Positions 9,301 to 17,177 of a stretch of 64,000 nucleotides of DNA are shown here, one piece after another. Each line of letters begins with the position of its first letter. Within the stretch, counting starts at the first letter, position 1. The DNA is from Pseudomonas sp. PDM04 (GTDB lineage Bacteria > Pseudomonadota > Gammaproteobacteria > Pseudomonadales > Pseudomonadaceae): positions 496,001 through 560,000 of the forward strand of contig NZ_JACVAI010000005.1 of NCBI RefSeq assembly GCF_014851765.1, in the 5' to 3' direction. The notes beneath the pieces are model-generated. The model was given only the letters and a program-made list of their open reading frames with translations, was not told where the DNA came from and searched no databases. Made by a program: the position numbers and the translations under genes.

Positions 9301-12300
9301 CGCATGAAGCGCCACGGATGGACGCGCGAGCAGGCGAGTCTCGACGCACAGCTGTTTTCCGATGGCGACCTGCACGCCATTCTCCAGAACCGACAACACC
9401 TGCAGGTGGCCTATCTGTCTTGCGCCGAAGAGGCGCTGATTGCCTATGAGCTCAGTGGCTCGGCAGCTGAAAAGGCCCTGGTCGCGCAGGTGGCCCCAAA
9501 CGCCAAAGGCAGCCGGATGGCCGAGGATCTGGCGAGCGGCGCCCTGCAGCCCGAGGACATCGTCAAACAGTTGGCCCATGCCGGCAGTTTGCGGGTGGTG
9601 GTGGCCAGCGAGTTGTGGGGCGCGAGGGGCATGATCGCGCGGCATTGGAGCGCCTTTCCCGCCACCGGGGGTTTTCAAACGCCCGAGCAAGCCGCCTTTG
9701 GCGCTGTGTTCGCCGATGCGGATGCGGCGGCTCGCGACGCCCATCGGCGTGTCCGGCGTAGCGGTCCGGACCAGACCTGTTTTGGCGTTGTCCTCAAGCA
9801 CTCGAGCAAGGATGAATACGTCGTCAGTGAAACCGTGCCCGCCAGCGATGAGCAGCCCCTGTTTTCCCTGGCCAGCCTGTTCAAGGCCGATGGCGCCGGC
9901 GGGTTTGTGTACCCCGCGTCATTCCAGGTGTCCGGCCTGTTTTATGCCCGGCAGTGGATGCCGGACAACCTCGGGTCGGCTGATCGCTGGCTGGGCCGAC
10001 ACTTCATCTCGTCCAGGGATTTATACGAAGGTTTTTTCATGGCCCGTCGCTTGCGCCCGCAAGGCAGTGCCATGGGCGTGCCGGTGTACCTGTCGACCCT
10101 GGACCGGGCGCTGCTCAAATACACCTCGCCGAACTCGACGACATTGTTCGACGCGCGGATGCAGCCCTCGGGCGTGGCCGAGGACGTGCATGGGCAACTG
10201 AACAGCGGGCAGTTGCCGGCGAGGGACTTTGTCACCCAGGCCATTACTCATGGCTGGATCAACGTGGTGGCGGGCAGTGAATGCTGGGGTGAGGCGAGCC
10301 CGACCAGGCTGACGGCCGACTGGACACCGTATGCCGCATTCGTCCGCCGAGCCCTGAGCCCGGCATATACCCACCAGGTCGACGCGGTGCGACATGTGGC
10401 GCGCTTGCTGGGCGCGGATCGGGATCAGCTTTACGGCGGCCTGGTACTCAGGCGAGGCGATGGTCTGTTCGTCGCCACCGAGCCGTTGCACGTGGACACG
10501 GAAGACTTCGACCCGAAGCAGATCCTGCCGGACGAGGACGTCGCACAGGATCTGCTGGCCCCCGGCTGCACAATCGTCGCCCGTTATCGCACGCGGGTGG
10601 CCAGCGAGTTGCCGTTCCTGGTGTCGGGCCAGGAACGGGAGGTCTATCGCGATTTCTTTTCCACCACAGTGCTGGCGACTGCACTGGCCTCGGACCACCT
10701 CTGGACTCACGAATACCTGCTCGGCGCGCAGGGCTCGATACTCGGCTTCACCTTGCACGACGATGCCCGTGATCTGTTGAGTGCGTCATCGCGTAGCCAG
10801 TTGACGGCGGACTGGGCGCTGCTGGAAAGCCAGCTCGCGCCCTCCACCGACAGCCCCCACGACCCCTGGAGCAACCTGATCGAACGGCGGATTCGCAGCG
10901 GGGCGGGCACGCCCACCCAACTGGTCAATCAAGTGCTCAAGGTCGGCGCGTTGCAGGTGGTGCAGAGCAGCCATCTGTGGGGCCCGGCAGGCCGCTTGGT
11001 CGGGGGCTGGCTGCCGCAGAAACAGGGCTTTGTGGCTGCCGAATCGGTGCGCTTCGCCGCGCTTGATCGAGCGTTGAGCCCGGCGTTCTGCCACAGCGAC
11101 GACGCCGTGCGGCATGCCCATGAGCAGGCCGGCAAACGCGACGGCTGGAGCTTTGGCCTGGTGCTCACCTCATCGCGCCTGGCCCATTCGGTCACCAGCC
11201 TGCCGGTCGCGGCGCACGACCTGAAATTTCCCCATGAACGGGTGTTTCTGCGGGGGCAACTGCCCACCGGGTATTCGGTGCAGGGCCTGTATCTGTGCGC
11301 GCCGGCCCGGCAGCCGGAAGAGCTGCCGCGCTCCGAGGTGTTTCGCAGTTTCATTGCGCCTTCGGTGCTCGCGGCGGCGCTGTCGGCCGTGCAGGTATTC
11401 ACGGCCGGGACGTTGACCCGGTTTCACCCGTTGTACCTGTCCTGCGCCGATGGTGCGCTGCTCAGGTACGACGCCGTGGCGTGGGACAACGATCTGCAAA
11501 GTCATGCGAAGCTGACGGCTTATGTGCAGTCGTTGCAGGGCGATGGCAACCCTGCCGACTACATCCGCAAGGTTGCGCGCGGCGGTCGGCTCGAGGTGCT
11601 GGTGCGCAGTGCCACCTGGGCGATGACCGGGCGTGTCGGGCCCACGTGGTCGCCAGCCAAGGTCGAGGCCCGGGTTACCGCCGACGATGAACGCCTGGCG
11701 CTCGGCCCGTTGTGTGCCCACCCGGACGACGCGGCGCGATGGATGTGGCGGCGGCTGCGCAACACCCGTGGCGAAGCGCGATTGGCGGCGATTCTACGGG
11801 ACGCTCAATCGAACGTCGTCGCCACCGAACCGCTGGAGGATGCCGGGCCGACCGTGCCCCCCGGGCTGCGTGACGCTACGCCGGCCTTTCGCCGCCTGTT
11901 TGTCGGGGCCATGGCTCGCGGGGCGTCCAAGCGGTATCCGGCCGGTTTTGAGGTAATGGGCGTGCAGCAGCTCTACAAGGTCGATGACCGGGAGCAGCGG
12001 TTCAGCAGTCGGTTTGAGGAAACGCTCTATCGCAATTTCGTCGCTCAGGATGAGATCCGGGCTTGCATCGCGTTGCTCAGGGGCCATGGCGTCGCCGACG
12101 GCCGTTATTACCTGACGCCACGAAACGGCGCGCTGCTCGCCTTTCGCCCCGGTTACCAAGACAGCGAGTCCCAGGTGCTGCTTGACGCCTGGTCCGATGA
12201 GGCACACGGCGTCACGCGCTCCAGGCTCTCGCAAGTGCTCGGCACCCTGATCCTCACGGGCCGACTGCAGATCCTGGAACCTGACCGGTTCTGGCACCCA

Positions 12301-12354
12301 CGCGGCCCGCTCACGACCCGTTTGTTACTGGAGATGAGCCGCCGACCGAGTTGA
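6388..12354 (+). CDS. Giant protein of nine DUF4329-like (JAMM-like) tandem repeats
   Basis: 1988 aa from the ATG at 6388; an upstream in-frame ATG at 6280 would add 36 residues of unlikely sequence. No signal peptide and no membrane segment are visible. Apart from about 20 N-terminal residues the whole protein is nine consecutive units of 207-240 aa. A typical unit begins LSPAFLTADDAARHAHEQ, then has a GYV-ER-DGRF-TEP strand pair, a PxG-x-x-GLY segment, a YLS-x-x-GALLRY segment, and ends with LxVV-x-x-LWG-x-x-G-W-PF. Repeat 1 resembles DUF4329: EYAGLI, GGRFFATAP, GLYHSHPAV and PSLSD. The HSH followed by S-x-x-D is JAMM/JAB metal-site-like, and only repeat 1 keeps it. Odd- and even-numbered units look like two alternating subtypes. 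It is divergent from urtA. Enzymatic role, if any, and location are unknown. Confidence 0.8.
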   Translation: MDNSINRARRNAPANIVLPALSPPMISADDAARFAHEAIGNKRKREYAGLILQGEGGRFFATAPTPADDMYADFNTLLAMDAEGHFIHPAGYRCHGLYHSHPAVLDQVRKQYPSLSDEYRELAMNFFTDPDKVFMIRHRAFAKAFYLSGSEDCLFKYVPSGSAEEEQLGEEISKGRPSGIYDHVEAIVDELSRVGSLSVVIPNKLWGDRRGVFDDDWAVFEPVHNSSVPTEQPFCTPVLDQPGAVLDKVMNADSATSGIAFMGAVLKALGTEEYVATFPWKDRLSIASVLEAFPRRESGGPRLPSGFRLEGFYAVAPTKPAQVPVQQDWLYKNFFSPAELAALIAQSRKDVYLQARQRGLTLYRRTESKALLSYTCSGSDAETVLMAGNGETLQKALKTGSLTPFQFVLQVAAAGQLRVLQAGDIWDRAGPVGQDWQPFERIRQSLSPAFLTADDAARHAHYQMSARRDIDQLGYVLERDDGKFFATAPVDGKRWKKDGSLPFAGGVSKRKVELPGYRYAAVYNASEDVRARLKVQQPEWSNERIALHTSLPTLQHLEVILSGRENITTLYNSGADGSLVKYVRVGSQQERNFSVLLDGAVKTGVMDEQLDGFDATAETLVKKLVALGELAVLNTSAVWKGSRGKVPGNWVAYQPFVSDVPVSPALSWVFPGAAVGAQWAHDLMRMKPAARQVAFILKNLQTHDYVVSEPSEIDPGNTSLFSALQAFAVNDQGRPVLPRGYEIQGICYLSLPDSRLIPRQKWLYESFISATDFAATVGIARVHKTAGLALYLSTRDGALLRYEFSGSTQENRLYAVDPRGRVTDNGEQGELEKGTLSPEAFVWRVAAVGALSVVQAGRLWDVEGAVGLSWFPFARYPQQRLSPAFLTADDAARHAHEQIGQQRDYEFCGYVMERQDGRFVVTEPWVVGKSGRFAPGHVYPADASGKPILPEQHVLRGVYASRLALSQYDPQRMKRHGWTREQASLDAQLFSDGDLHAILQNRQHLQVAYLSCAEEALIAYELSGSAAEKALVAQVAPNAKGSRMAEDLASGALQPEDIVKQLAHAGSLRVVVASELWGARGMIARHWSAFPATGGFQTPEQAAFGAVFADADAAARDAHRRVRRSGPDQTCFGVVLKHSSKDEYVVSETVPASDEQPLFSLASLFKADGAGGFVYPASFQVSGLFYARQWMPDNLGSADRWLGRHFISSRDLYEGFFMARRLRPQGSAMGVPVYLSTLDRALLKYTSPNSTTLFDARMQPSGVAEDVHGQLNSGQLPARDFVTQAITHGWINVVAGSECWGEASPTRLTADWTPYAAFVRRALSPAYTHQVDAVRHVARLLGADRDQLYGGLVLRRGDGLFVATEPLHVDTEDFDPKQILPDEDVAQDLLAPGCTIVARYRTRVASELPFLVSGQEREVYRDFFSTTVLATALASDHLWTHEYLLGAQGSILGFTLHDDARDLLSASSRSQLTADWALLESQLAPSTDSPHDPWSNLIERRIRSGAGTPTQLVNQVLKVGALQVVQSSHLWGPAGRLVGGWLPQKQGFVAAESVRFAALDRALSPAFCHSDDAVRHAHEQAGKRDGWSFGLVLTSSRLAHSVTSLPVAAHDLKFPHERVFLRGQLPTGYSVQGLYLCAPARQPEELPRSEVFRSFIAPSVLAAALSAVQVFTAGTLTRFHPLYLSCADGALLRYDAVAWDNDLQSHAKLTAYVQSLQGDGNPADYIRKVARGGRLEVLVRSATWAMTGRVGPTWSPAKVEARVTADDERLALGPLCAHPDDAARWMWRRLRNTRGEARLAAILRDAQSNVVATEPLEDAGPTVPPGLRDATPAFRRLFVGAMARGASKRYPAGFEVMGVQQLYKVDDREQRFSSRFEETLYRNFVAQDEIRACIALLRGHGVADGRYYLTPRNGALLAFRPGYQDSESQVLLDAWSDEAHGVTRSRLSQVLGTLILTGRLQILEPDRFWHPRGPLTTRLLLEMSRRPS
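6448..12351 (+). repeat. Nine in-frame protein-coding repeats
   Basis: Unit starts at 6448, 7102, 7723, 8371, 9028, 9691, 10354, 11074 and 11701; the last ends at 12351. Unit lengths in residues are 218, 207, 216, 219, 221, 221, 240, 209 and 217. Units 3 and 5 are close even at DNA level at their 5' ends (CTGAGCCCGGC, TTTCTCACGGC, GACGATGC). This suggests duplication of two-unit blocks. Confidence 0.85.
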
Positions 12355-12414
12355 TCCCTTGTGTGCCTCCGGACTCATCGCGCACGCGGGGTGCCCGCTA
12401 CCCCGCAGCAGCGT

Positions 12415-13791
12415 TCACGCCGCCGAGTCCGGTTCCGCCTGCCGATTGAAACGCGTCAGCAGCAGTCGATCCAGCACCCAGACCACCACCAGCGAAGCGC
12501 CCACCAGCGGGAACGCCACGGCCAGCACCAGCATGATCGCCACGCCGGTTTTCCAGGTCGGCAGGTCGTGGCGCAGCGGTGGAACGCCGAACTTGCCCTG
12601 TGGTCGGCGCTTCCACCAGATCACCACGCCGCTGACGGCGCTGAGCAGGATCATCAGGCAGATCAGCAACACGATGATCTGGTTCAGCGTGCCGAACATC
12701 TTGCCTTCGTGCAGCATCACGCCCAGCTCCGTCGCGCGGGCGACGGTGCCGTATTGCTCCCAGCGCACATCGGCCAGGACTTTGCCGCTGTATTGATCGA
12801 CGTGCAGGGTGGCGTCGTTGCGCGGGTCGTCGGCGAACACGGCGATGGTGAAGACGCCGGTCGCGGTGGTCGGGAAGGTGATGCTGTAGCCCGGTTCGAC
12901 CTGGCGTTGTTCGGCAATCTCCTGCACCGCCTGCAAGCTGACGGTCGGCGCGGCGGGGCCATCGTGCGCCGCACCGTGGTCCATGTGTTCGGCATGGTCG
13001 CCGGACATCGGCATCGGCGTGTTCTCCATGGCCCACGGCACGGTCTGGCGGGTGGCGGTGTTGAGGCTGCGTGCCTCCACGTCCGACTTGGGCATGTCGT
13101 TCCACATGGCATCGGGAAACACATTCCACACGGCGGCGTATTGCTTGCCCCAGAAGCCGGTCCAGGTCATGCCGCTCAGCAGCATCACCAGCAGCAGCGT
13201 GGCGCCCCAGAAACCGGTGACGGCATGCAGGTCGCGCCACAGCACGCGGCCGCGACTGCTCAGGCGCGGCCACAGGATCCCGGCCGCCTGGCCTCGCGGC
13301 CACCACAGGAACACCCCGGACACCACCAGCACCACGCCCCAGCCGGCGGCCATTTCGATCAGTCGGTCACCCACCGTGCCGATCATCAATTCACCATGAA
13401 TCGCCCGCGCCACGGCTTGCAGGTTCTTCTTGGCGTCTTGCTCGCCGAGGATGTCGCCGTGGTACGGGTCGACAAACACGTTCAGCTCCGTATCGCCATC
13501 GAGCACGACGAACTGCGCACTTCGCCCGGCACTCACGGGGGGCAGGTATTGCTTGATGGCGGCTTGCGGGTAAGCGGTTTTCACCCGCTCGAGCAGCTCG
13601 TCGGCCGGCACGCTGTGATGCCCGGCCGGGACGTTCATCAGGTGGCCGTACATCAGCGGATCGAGCTGCGGCTTGAACAGGTAGACGGTGCCGGTCAGGG
13701 CCAGCATCACCATGAATGGCGCGACGAACAGACCGGCATAGAAATGCCAGCGCCAGGCCAGGTTGTAGAAATTCACTTTGGGCTGTTTCAT
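12415..13791 (-). CDS. PepSY-associated TM protein, probable copper-linked membrane protein
   Basis: 458 aa inner-membrane protein of the PepSY_TM/PiuB type. It has an N-terminal helix (about 15-40), a PepSY domain (about 55-135), further helices near 145-165 and 190-215, a second periplasmic PepSY-like region, and helices at about 355-380 and 410-440. Family features include the HRWHFY-like WRWHFYAGLF start and WWPRGQ after helix 2. Residues 255-278 are rich in Met and His (MPMSGDHAEHMDHG), as in copper proteins. It is the last gene after oprC, and an AGCGGAG ribosome site precedes the start. Relatives are often annotated as iron-regulated or as siderophore reductases; the context favours copper. 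Exact activity is not known. Confidence 0.85.
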   Translation of the reverse strand: MKQPKVNFYNLAWRWHFYAGLFVAPFMVMLALTGTVYLFKPQLDPLMYGHLMNVPAGHHSVPADELLERVKTAYPQAAIKQYLPPVSAGRSAQFVVLDGDTELNVFVDPYHGDILGEQDAKKNLQAVARAIHGELMIGTVGDRLIEMAAGWGVVLVVSGVFLWWPRGQAAGILWPRLSSRGRVLWRDLHAVTGFWGATLLLVMLLSGMTWTGFWGKQYAAVWNVFPDAMWNDMPKSDVEARSLNTATRQTVPWAMENTPMPMSGDHAEHMDHGAAHDGPAAPTVSLQAVQEIAEQRQVEPGYSITFPTTATGVFTIAVFADDPRNDATLHVDQYSGKVLADVRWEQYGTVARATELGVMLHEGKMFGTLNQIIVLLICLMILLSAVSGVVIWWKRRPQGKFGVPPLRHDLPTWKTGVAIMLVLAVAFPLVGASLVVVWVLDRLLLTRFNRQAEPDSAA

Positions 13792-13840
13792 CGGTTGTGC
13801 TCCGCTTGGCGTGAGGCTGTTTTAATTGTTCATTCCCGGA

Positions 13841-13874
13841 CCCCACAGGAGCGAGCGGGCTCGCTCCTGTGGGG
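13841..13874. repeat. REP-type perfect hairpin between oprC and the PepSY gene
   Basis: CCCCACAGGAGCGA (13841-13854) and its exact complement TCGCTCCTGTGGGG (13861-13874) flank a 6-base loop. It is built from REP core sequence. It has no following T-run, so it is more likely an mRNA-stability element than a terminator. Confidence 0.8.
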
Positions 13875-13879
13875 GGTGT

Positions 13880-15997
13880 TCAGAAACTCATGTCCACCTT
13901 GGTCCAGAGCGTGCGCCCCGGCTCCTTGATGGCCTGCGGGTCATTGGCCGGGTAACCGAAACCGGCGTTGCCGGCCAGGTTCAAATGCTCGGCGTATGCC
14001 TTGCCGAACAGGTTGTCGACGCCGCTGCTGACCTTCCAGTGCGTGTTGATCCGGTAGGCGCCGTTGAGCGAAAACACGCCGAACCCCGGGGTCTTGGTGA
14101 AGTCCTTGCCCACCACGTTGCCCTTGTTCTGGTCGATGCGGTTTTGCGCCGCGACCACTCGCCACAGGGCGCCGGCGCTCCAGTTGTCTTCGCTGTAGGT
14201 CAGACCGAACCGAGCATCCAGCGGTGGCATTTGCGGCAGTGCCTTGCCGTCGCTGCTGTTCTTGCCCCAGGCATAGGCCAGGGTGGCGTCGGCCTTCCAG
14301 TTCGAGGTGAGCTTGTAGGCCGCGCCGAGTTCGCCACCCATGATCCGCGCGTCGATGTTCTCGGCTTGCGAGGTCATGCCCATCATGCCGGGCGTGTAGT
14401 CGAACAGGATGTAGTCACGGATCTGCCCGACATAACCCGAGGCCCAGGCTTCGAGGTCATCGGTCTTGTACTGCAGGCCGAAGTCGAGCTGAGTGGTTTT
14501 CTCCGGCTTGATCGCATCGAAGGCATTCACCGAACCGGCGGGGCCAACGTTGGGCGAGAACAACTCCCAGTAGTCGGGGAAGCGCTGGGTATGGCCCAGG
14601 CCTGCGTACAAGGTGGTCGGGCTGTCGGCCAGGTCGTGTTCGTAGCGTACGAAACCGCTGGGCAGGGTATCGGCGCGGGTGTCGTCGGCCGTCGGATTGG
14701 GCCGGGTCATCATCCCGGAGCCAGTGGTCTGGCGGAAATCCCTGGCGGATGCGCGATCGAGTCGGGCGCCGCCGATCAGGCGATCACGGTCGGCGGCGTA
14801 CCAGGTCAGTTCGCTGAACACGCCGTAGTTGTGGAAGTCGGCGTCCTTGCTGTACGGCAGGTCCTTGTAGGTGTCGACGCCCATGCTGCTGCGTTGGCGA
14901 TGCTCGTTGGTCTGCGCGTCGAGGCCGCTGATCAATTGCACATCGGCCCAGCGCCAGGTGGCCTTGATCCGTGCGCCGAGGGTGCGGCGATCGACGTTGG
15001 AGGCCATCGGCCCGGCCATCATCCCGGTGCCGGACGGGGTGCGCAGGCTGTAGTTGTCCATCACGTGGTCAGCGTAGTTGTAGTAGACCTGTGCCTCGAT
15101 CTTGTCCAGCACCTCGCCGATGTTGGATTTTTCAAAACGCAGCCCCAGGCTTTCGCGTTTGAACTGCGCGCCGTCCATGCCCCGTCCGGCGTAACGTGCT
15201 TCGCCATCGCCCTTGCCGGCGGTGAGTTCCAGCAGCGTGTCGGCATCCGGTGTCCAGCCGACGGCGACATCGCCGTTCCACTTGTCGTAGCGTGACGCCA
15301 CCGTGTCATTGTTGCCGTCGCGATAGTCATCGGCCTGGGCGGTGTTGCCGATCACCCGCACGTAGCCCAGGGGACCGCCTGCGGCGGCGTCCACGGTTTT
15401 GTCGAAGCGGCCGTTGGAACCGGCCAGTACGCTGGCGTTCACCCGCGTGCCGAGTTCGCCGAAGCTTTCCGGTTCACGGTCGAACAGGATGGTGCCAGCC
15501 GACGAGCCCGGCCCCCAGAGCACGGTCTGTGGGCCTTTGATCACTGTCAGTCTGTCGTAGGTTTCCGGGGAAATGTACGAGGTCGGGGCGTCCATGCGGC
15601 CGGGGCAGGCGCCTAGCATCACGCCGCCATTGGTGAGGATGTTCAGCCGTGAGCCGAACATTCCGCGCAACACCGGGTCGCCGTTGGTGCCGCCGTTGCG
15701 GACCAGGGCGAAGCCAGGAATGGTCTTCAGGTAATCGCCACCGTCGCTGGCCGGCACCGGTTGGCGCGGGTCCTTGGGATTGGTGACGACGGTCAGTGGT
15801 GAACTCGGGGCGACGGCGGTGATTACCGTGGGGCTCAGTTCTTCACGGTGGTCGGCGTGTTCGTCCGCCACCACCAGGGGTGTCAGCAGTGCGCCGCACA
15901 GGAAGGCAGTGGCGTGCCTGAAGCGCACGCGCACGGCGTTCAGGGCGAAAGTCGCTTGGGCAGGGCTCAAGCGTGGGTCAGCAGAAAACCTGGACAT
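13880..15997 (-). CDS. oprC: TonB-dependent outer-membrane copper receptor OprC
   Basis: 705 aa from the ATG at 15997, which has a TGGAAA ribosome site; the ATG at 16009 would add four residues. A long N-terminal export region ends near VVADEH. The plug follows (GGDYLKTIPGF, then GPQTVLWGPGSSAGTI near 155-170), then the barrel ending in an aromatic residue (DMSF). The copper site described for P. aeruginosa OprC, CxxxM plus HxM, is present as C131-M135 (ACPGRM) and H311-M313 (HVM), with the same 180-residue spacing as I recall for the known protein. It lies in an operon with PCuAC and two DUF2946 proteins upstream and a PepSY protein downstream. Confidence 0.93.
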   Translation of the reverse strand: MSRFSADPRLSPAQATFALNAVRVRFRHATAFLCGALLTPLVVADEHADHREELSPTVITAVAPSSPLTVVTNPKDPRQPVPASDGGDYLKTIPGFALVRNGGTNGDPVLRGMFGSRLNILTNGGVMLGACPGRMDAPTSYISPETYDRLTVIKGPQTVLWGPGSSAGTILFDREPESFGELGTRVNASVLAGSNGRFDKTVDAAAGGPLGYVRVIGNTAQADDYRDGNNDTVASRYDKWNGDVAVGWTPDADTLLELTAGKGDGEARYAGRGMDGAQFKRESLGLRFEKSNIGEVLDKIEAQVYYNYADHVMDNYSLRTPSGTGMMAGPMASNVDRRTLGARIKATWRWADVQLISGLDAQTNEHRQRSSMGVDTYKDLPYSKDADFHNYGVFSELTWYAADRDRLIGGARLDRASARDFRQTTGSGMMTRPNPTADDTRADTLPSGFVRYEHDLADSPTTLYAGLGHTQRFPDYWELFSPNVGPAGSVNAFDAIKPEKTTQLDFGLQYKTDDLEAWASGYVGQIRDYILFDYTPGMMGMTSQAENIDARIMGGELGAAYKLTSNWKADATLAYAWGKNSSDGKALPQMPPLDARFGLTYSEDNWSAGALWRVVAAQNRIDQNKGNVVGKDFTKTPGFGVFSLNGAYRINTHWKVSSGVDNLFGKAYAEHLNLAGNAGFGYPANDPQAIKEPGRTLWTKVDMSF

Positions 15998-16048
15998 GAC
16001 AATTTCCATCGAACAGTCGTAAACGATACGGACGGCAACCTGCGCGTT

Positions 16049-16138
16049 TCCTGTGGGCGTGCTCGCGGCAGTGCGGCGTCAGGCGACCTCGATGTCGACT
16101 GAACCGCCCTTGTCGCAAGCCGGCTCGCTCCCTCAGGG
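16049..16138. repeat. Degenerate REP pair upstream of oprC
   Basis: CCTGTGGGCGTGCTCGCGG at the left and TCGCAAGCCGGCTCGCTCCC at the right are imperfect inverted REP copies. They occupy the 181-bp gap between oprC and the DUF2946 gene. Confidence 0.6.
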
Positions 16139-16178
16139 GACTCTGGCTGTCTTCGGACCGTGTGATAGCTGGGGGGGG

Positions 16179-16628
16179 TTACGCGACGATGGGGGGCGCT
16201 CGGGTGCGGGCACCGGGGAAGAAGGTGGACCGGGCGTGGCCCAGTCGTTCGGCGGGAATGCTGAAGGTGTTGGTGAAGGGGGTAGCGAATGCGATGAAGG
16301 ACTGGCTACCCGTCAGCGCCGGGCAATTGAACAGCAGGCTGCAATAGCCGCACTTCTCCCAGATCGCATGATGGCTCGCCTCGGGTGGGCAGTGCTCGGC
16401 GGCGGGTGCCGCGTCGTGGTCGCCGTGGTCCATCGCCGACATGTCCATGCCCATGTCCATCGACATGTTCAGGGTCATTGCAGTGGCGCGTTGATCCATC
16501 GGCATCGACTGGGAAATCAGCGGGCCGATGAAGATCATCAACATGGCGAACAGGCTGATCCAGCTGCCGCGAGCCAGTCCGGGAGACTGACGGCGGTTGG
16601 CGGATGACCGGGTGCTAGGCGGGCGCAT
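16179..16628 (-). CDS. DUF2946 family protein, Met/His-rich
   Basis: 149 aa. A hydrophobic helix at about 23-40 (SLFAMLMIFIGPLIS) is probably an uncleaved anchor or signal. Residues 51-72 alternate Met with small residues and end MDHGDHD, a likely Cu(I)/Cu(II) ligand string. Cysteines at 80, 93, 96 and 102 fit the DUF2946 pattern (H-C-PP, EKCGYCSLL). The family is of unknown function and recurs beside TonB copper receptors. It lies 21 bp downstream of the PCuAC gene on the same strand. The ribosome site is weak, so the start is less sure. Confidence 0.8.
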   Translation of the reverse strand: MRPPSTRSSANRRQSPGLARGSWISLFAMLMIFIGPLISQSMPMDQRATAMTLNMSMDMGMDMSAMDHGDHDAAPAAEHCPPEASHHAIWEKCGYCSLLFNCPALTGSQSFIAFATPFTNTFSIPAERLGHARSTFFPGARTRAPPIVA

Positions 16629-16649
16629 GGGCGTCTTCAGCGCTGGCGG

Positions 16650-17129
16650 TTACGGTGTGTGGACGTGTGCCCGGGTGCCGTCGGGCGCGGTTTTCTGCAC
16701 CGCCACTTCGACGGTCACGTCACCGGATTTTTCGAAGTGCATCGTCAGCGGAAAACGCTTGCCGTCGCTCAACAGGCTGCGGTCCTTCAACTCCAGCAAC
16801 ATGACGTGATACGCCATCGGCGCGAAGGTGACGGTGCCGCCGGCAGGAATCTCGACCCGAGGTACCTGCTGCATTTTCATCAGGTCGTTCTGCATCACGT
16901 GTTCGTGCAGCTCGGCGCTGCCGGCAATCGGTGTATCGACGCCGAGCAGGGTGTCCGCCGCTTTGCCGGTGTTGTGAATCACGAAGTAGGTCGCGACGGT
17001 CGGCGCGTTGGGCGGCAGTTCCTGCGACCAGGGGTGAGCGATTTCCAGTTCGCCCACTTTGTATTCATGGGCATTGGCAAAACAGGCAGGCAGCAGCAAT
17101 GCGGCCAGGACGATGAGTTTGTTCAACAT
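16650..17129 (-). CDS. Periplasmic copper chaperone PCuAC (DUF461)
   Basis: 159 aa with a clear signal peptide (MLNKLIVLAALLLPACFANA) and a mature start at H21. The copper motif H-x10-M-x21-H-x-M is complete: H75, M86, H108 and M110. A His-rich end (RAHVHTP) may add ligands. Members deliver Cu(I) to the CuA site of cytochrome oxidase or buffer periplasmic copper. The gene is inside the OprC cluster, so here it probably receives or stores copper brought in by OprC. A CCGGAG ribosome site supports the start. Confidence 0.93.
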   Translation of the reverse strand: MLNKLIVLAALLLPACFANAHEYKVGELEIAHPWSQELPPNAPTVATYFVIHNTGKAADTLLGVDTPIAGSAELHEHVMQNDLMKMQQVPRVEIPAGGTVTFAPMAYHVMLLELKDRSLLSDGKRFPLTMHFEKSGDVTVEVAVQKTAPDGTRAHVHTP

Positions 17130-17177
17130 GGCAGTGCTCCGGACGATTCAAAACGCAGGTCAACGTGCGAGAAGCAA

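Noticed and set aside
6448..12351. CRISPR or DNA satellite array
   Set aside because: The periodicity is about 650 bases, in frame, and conserved at protein level; it is a coding repeat.
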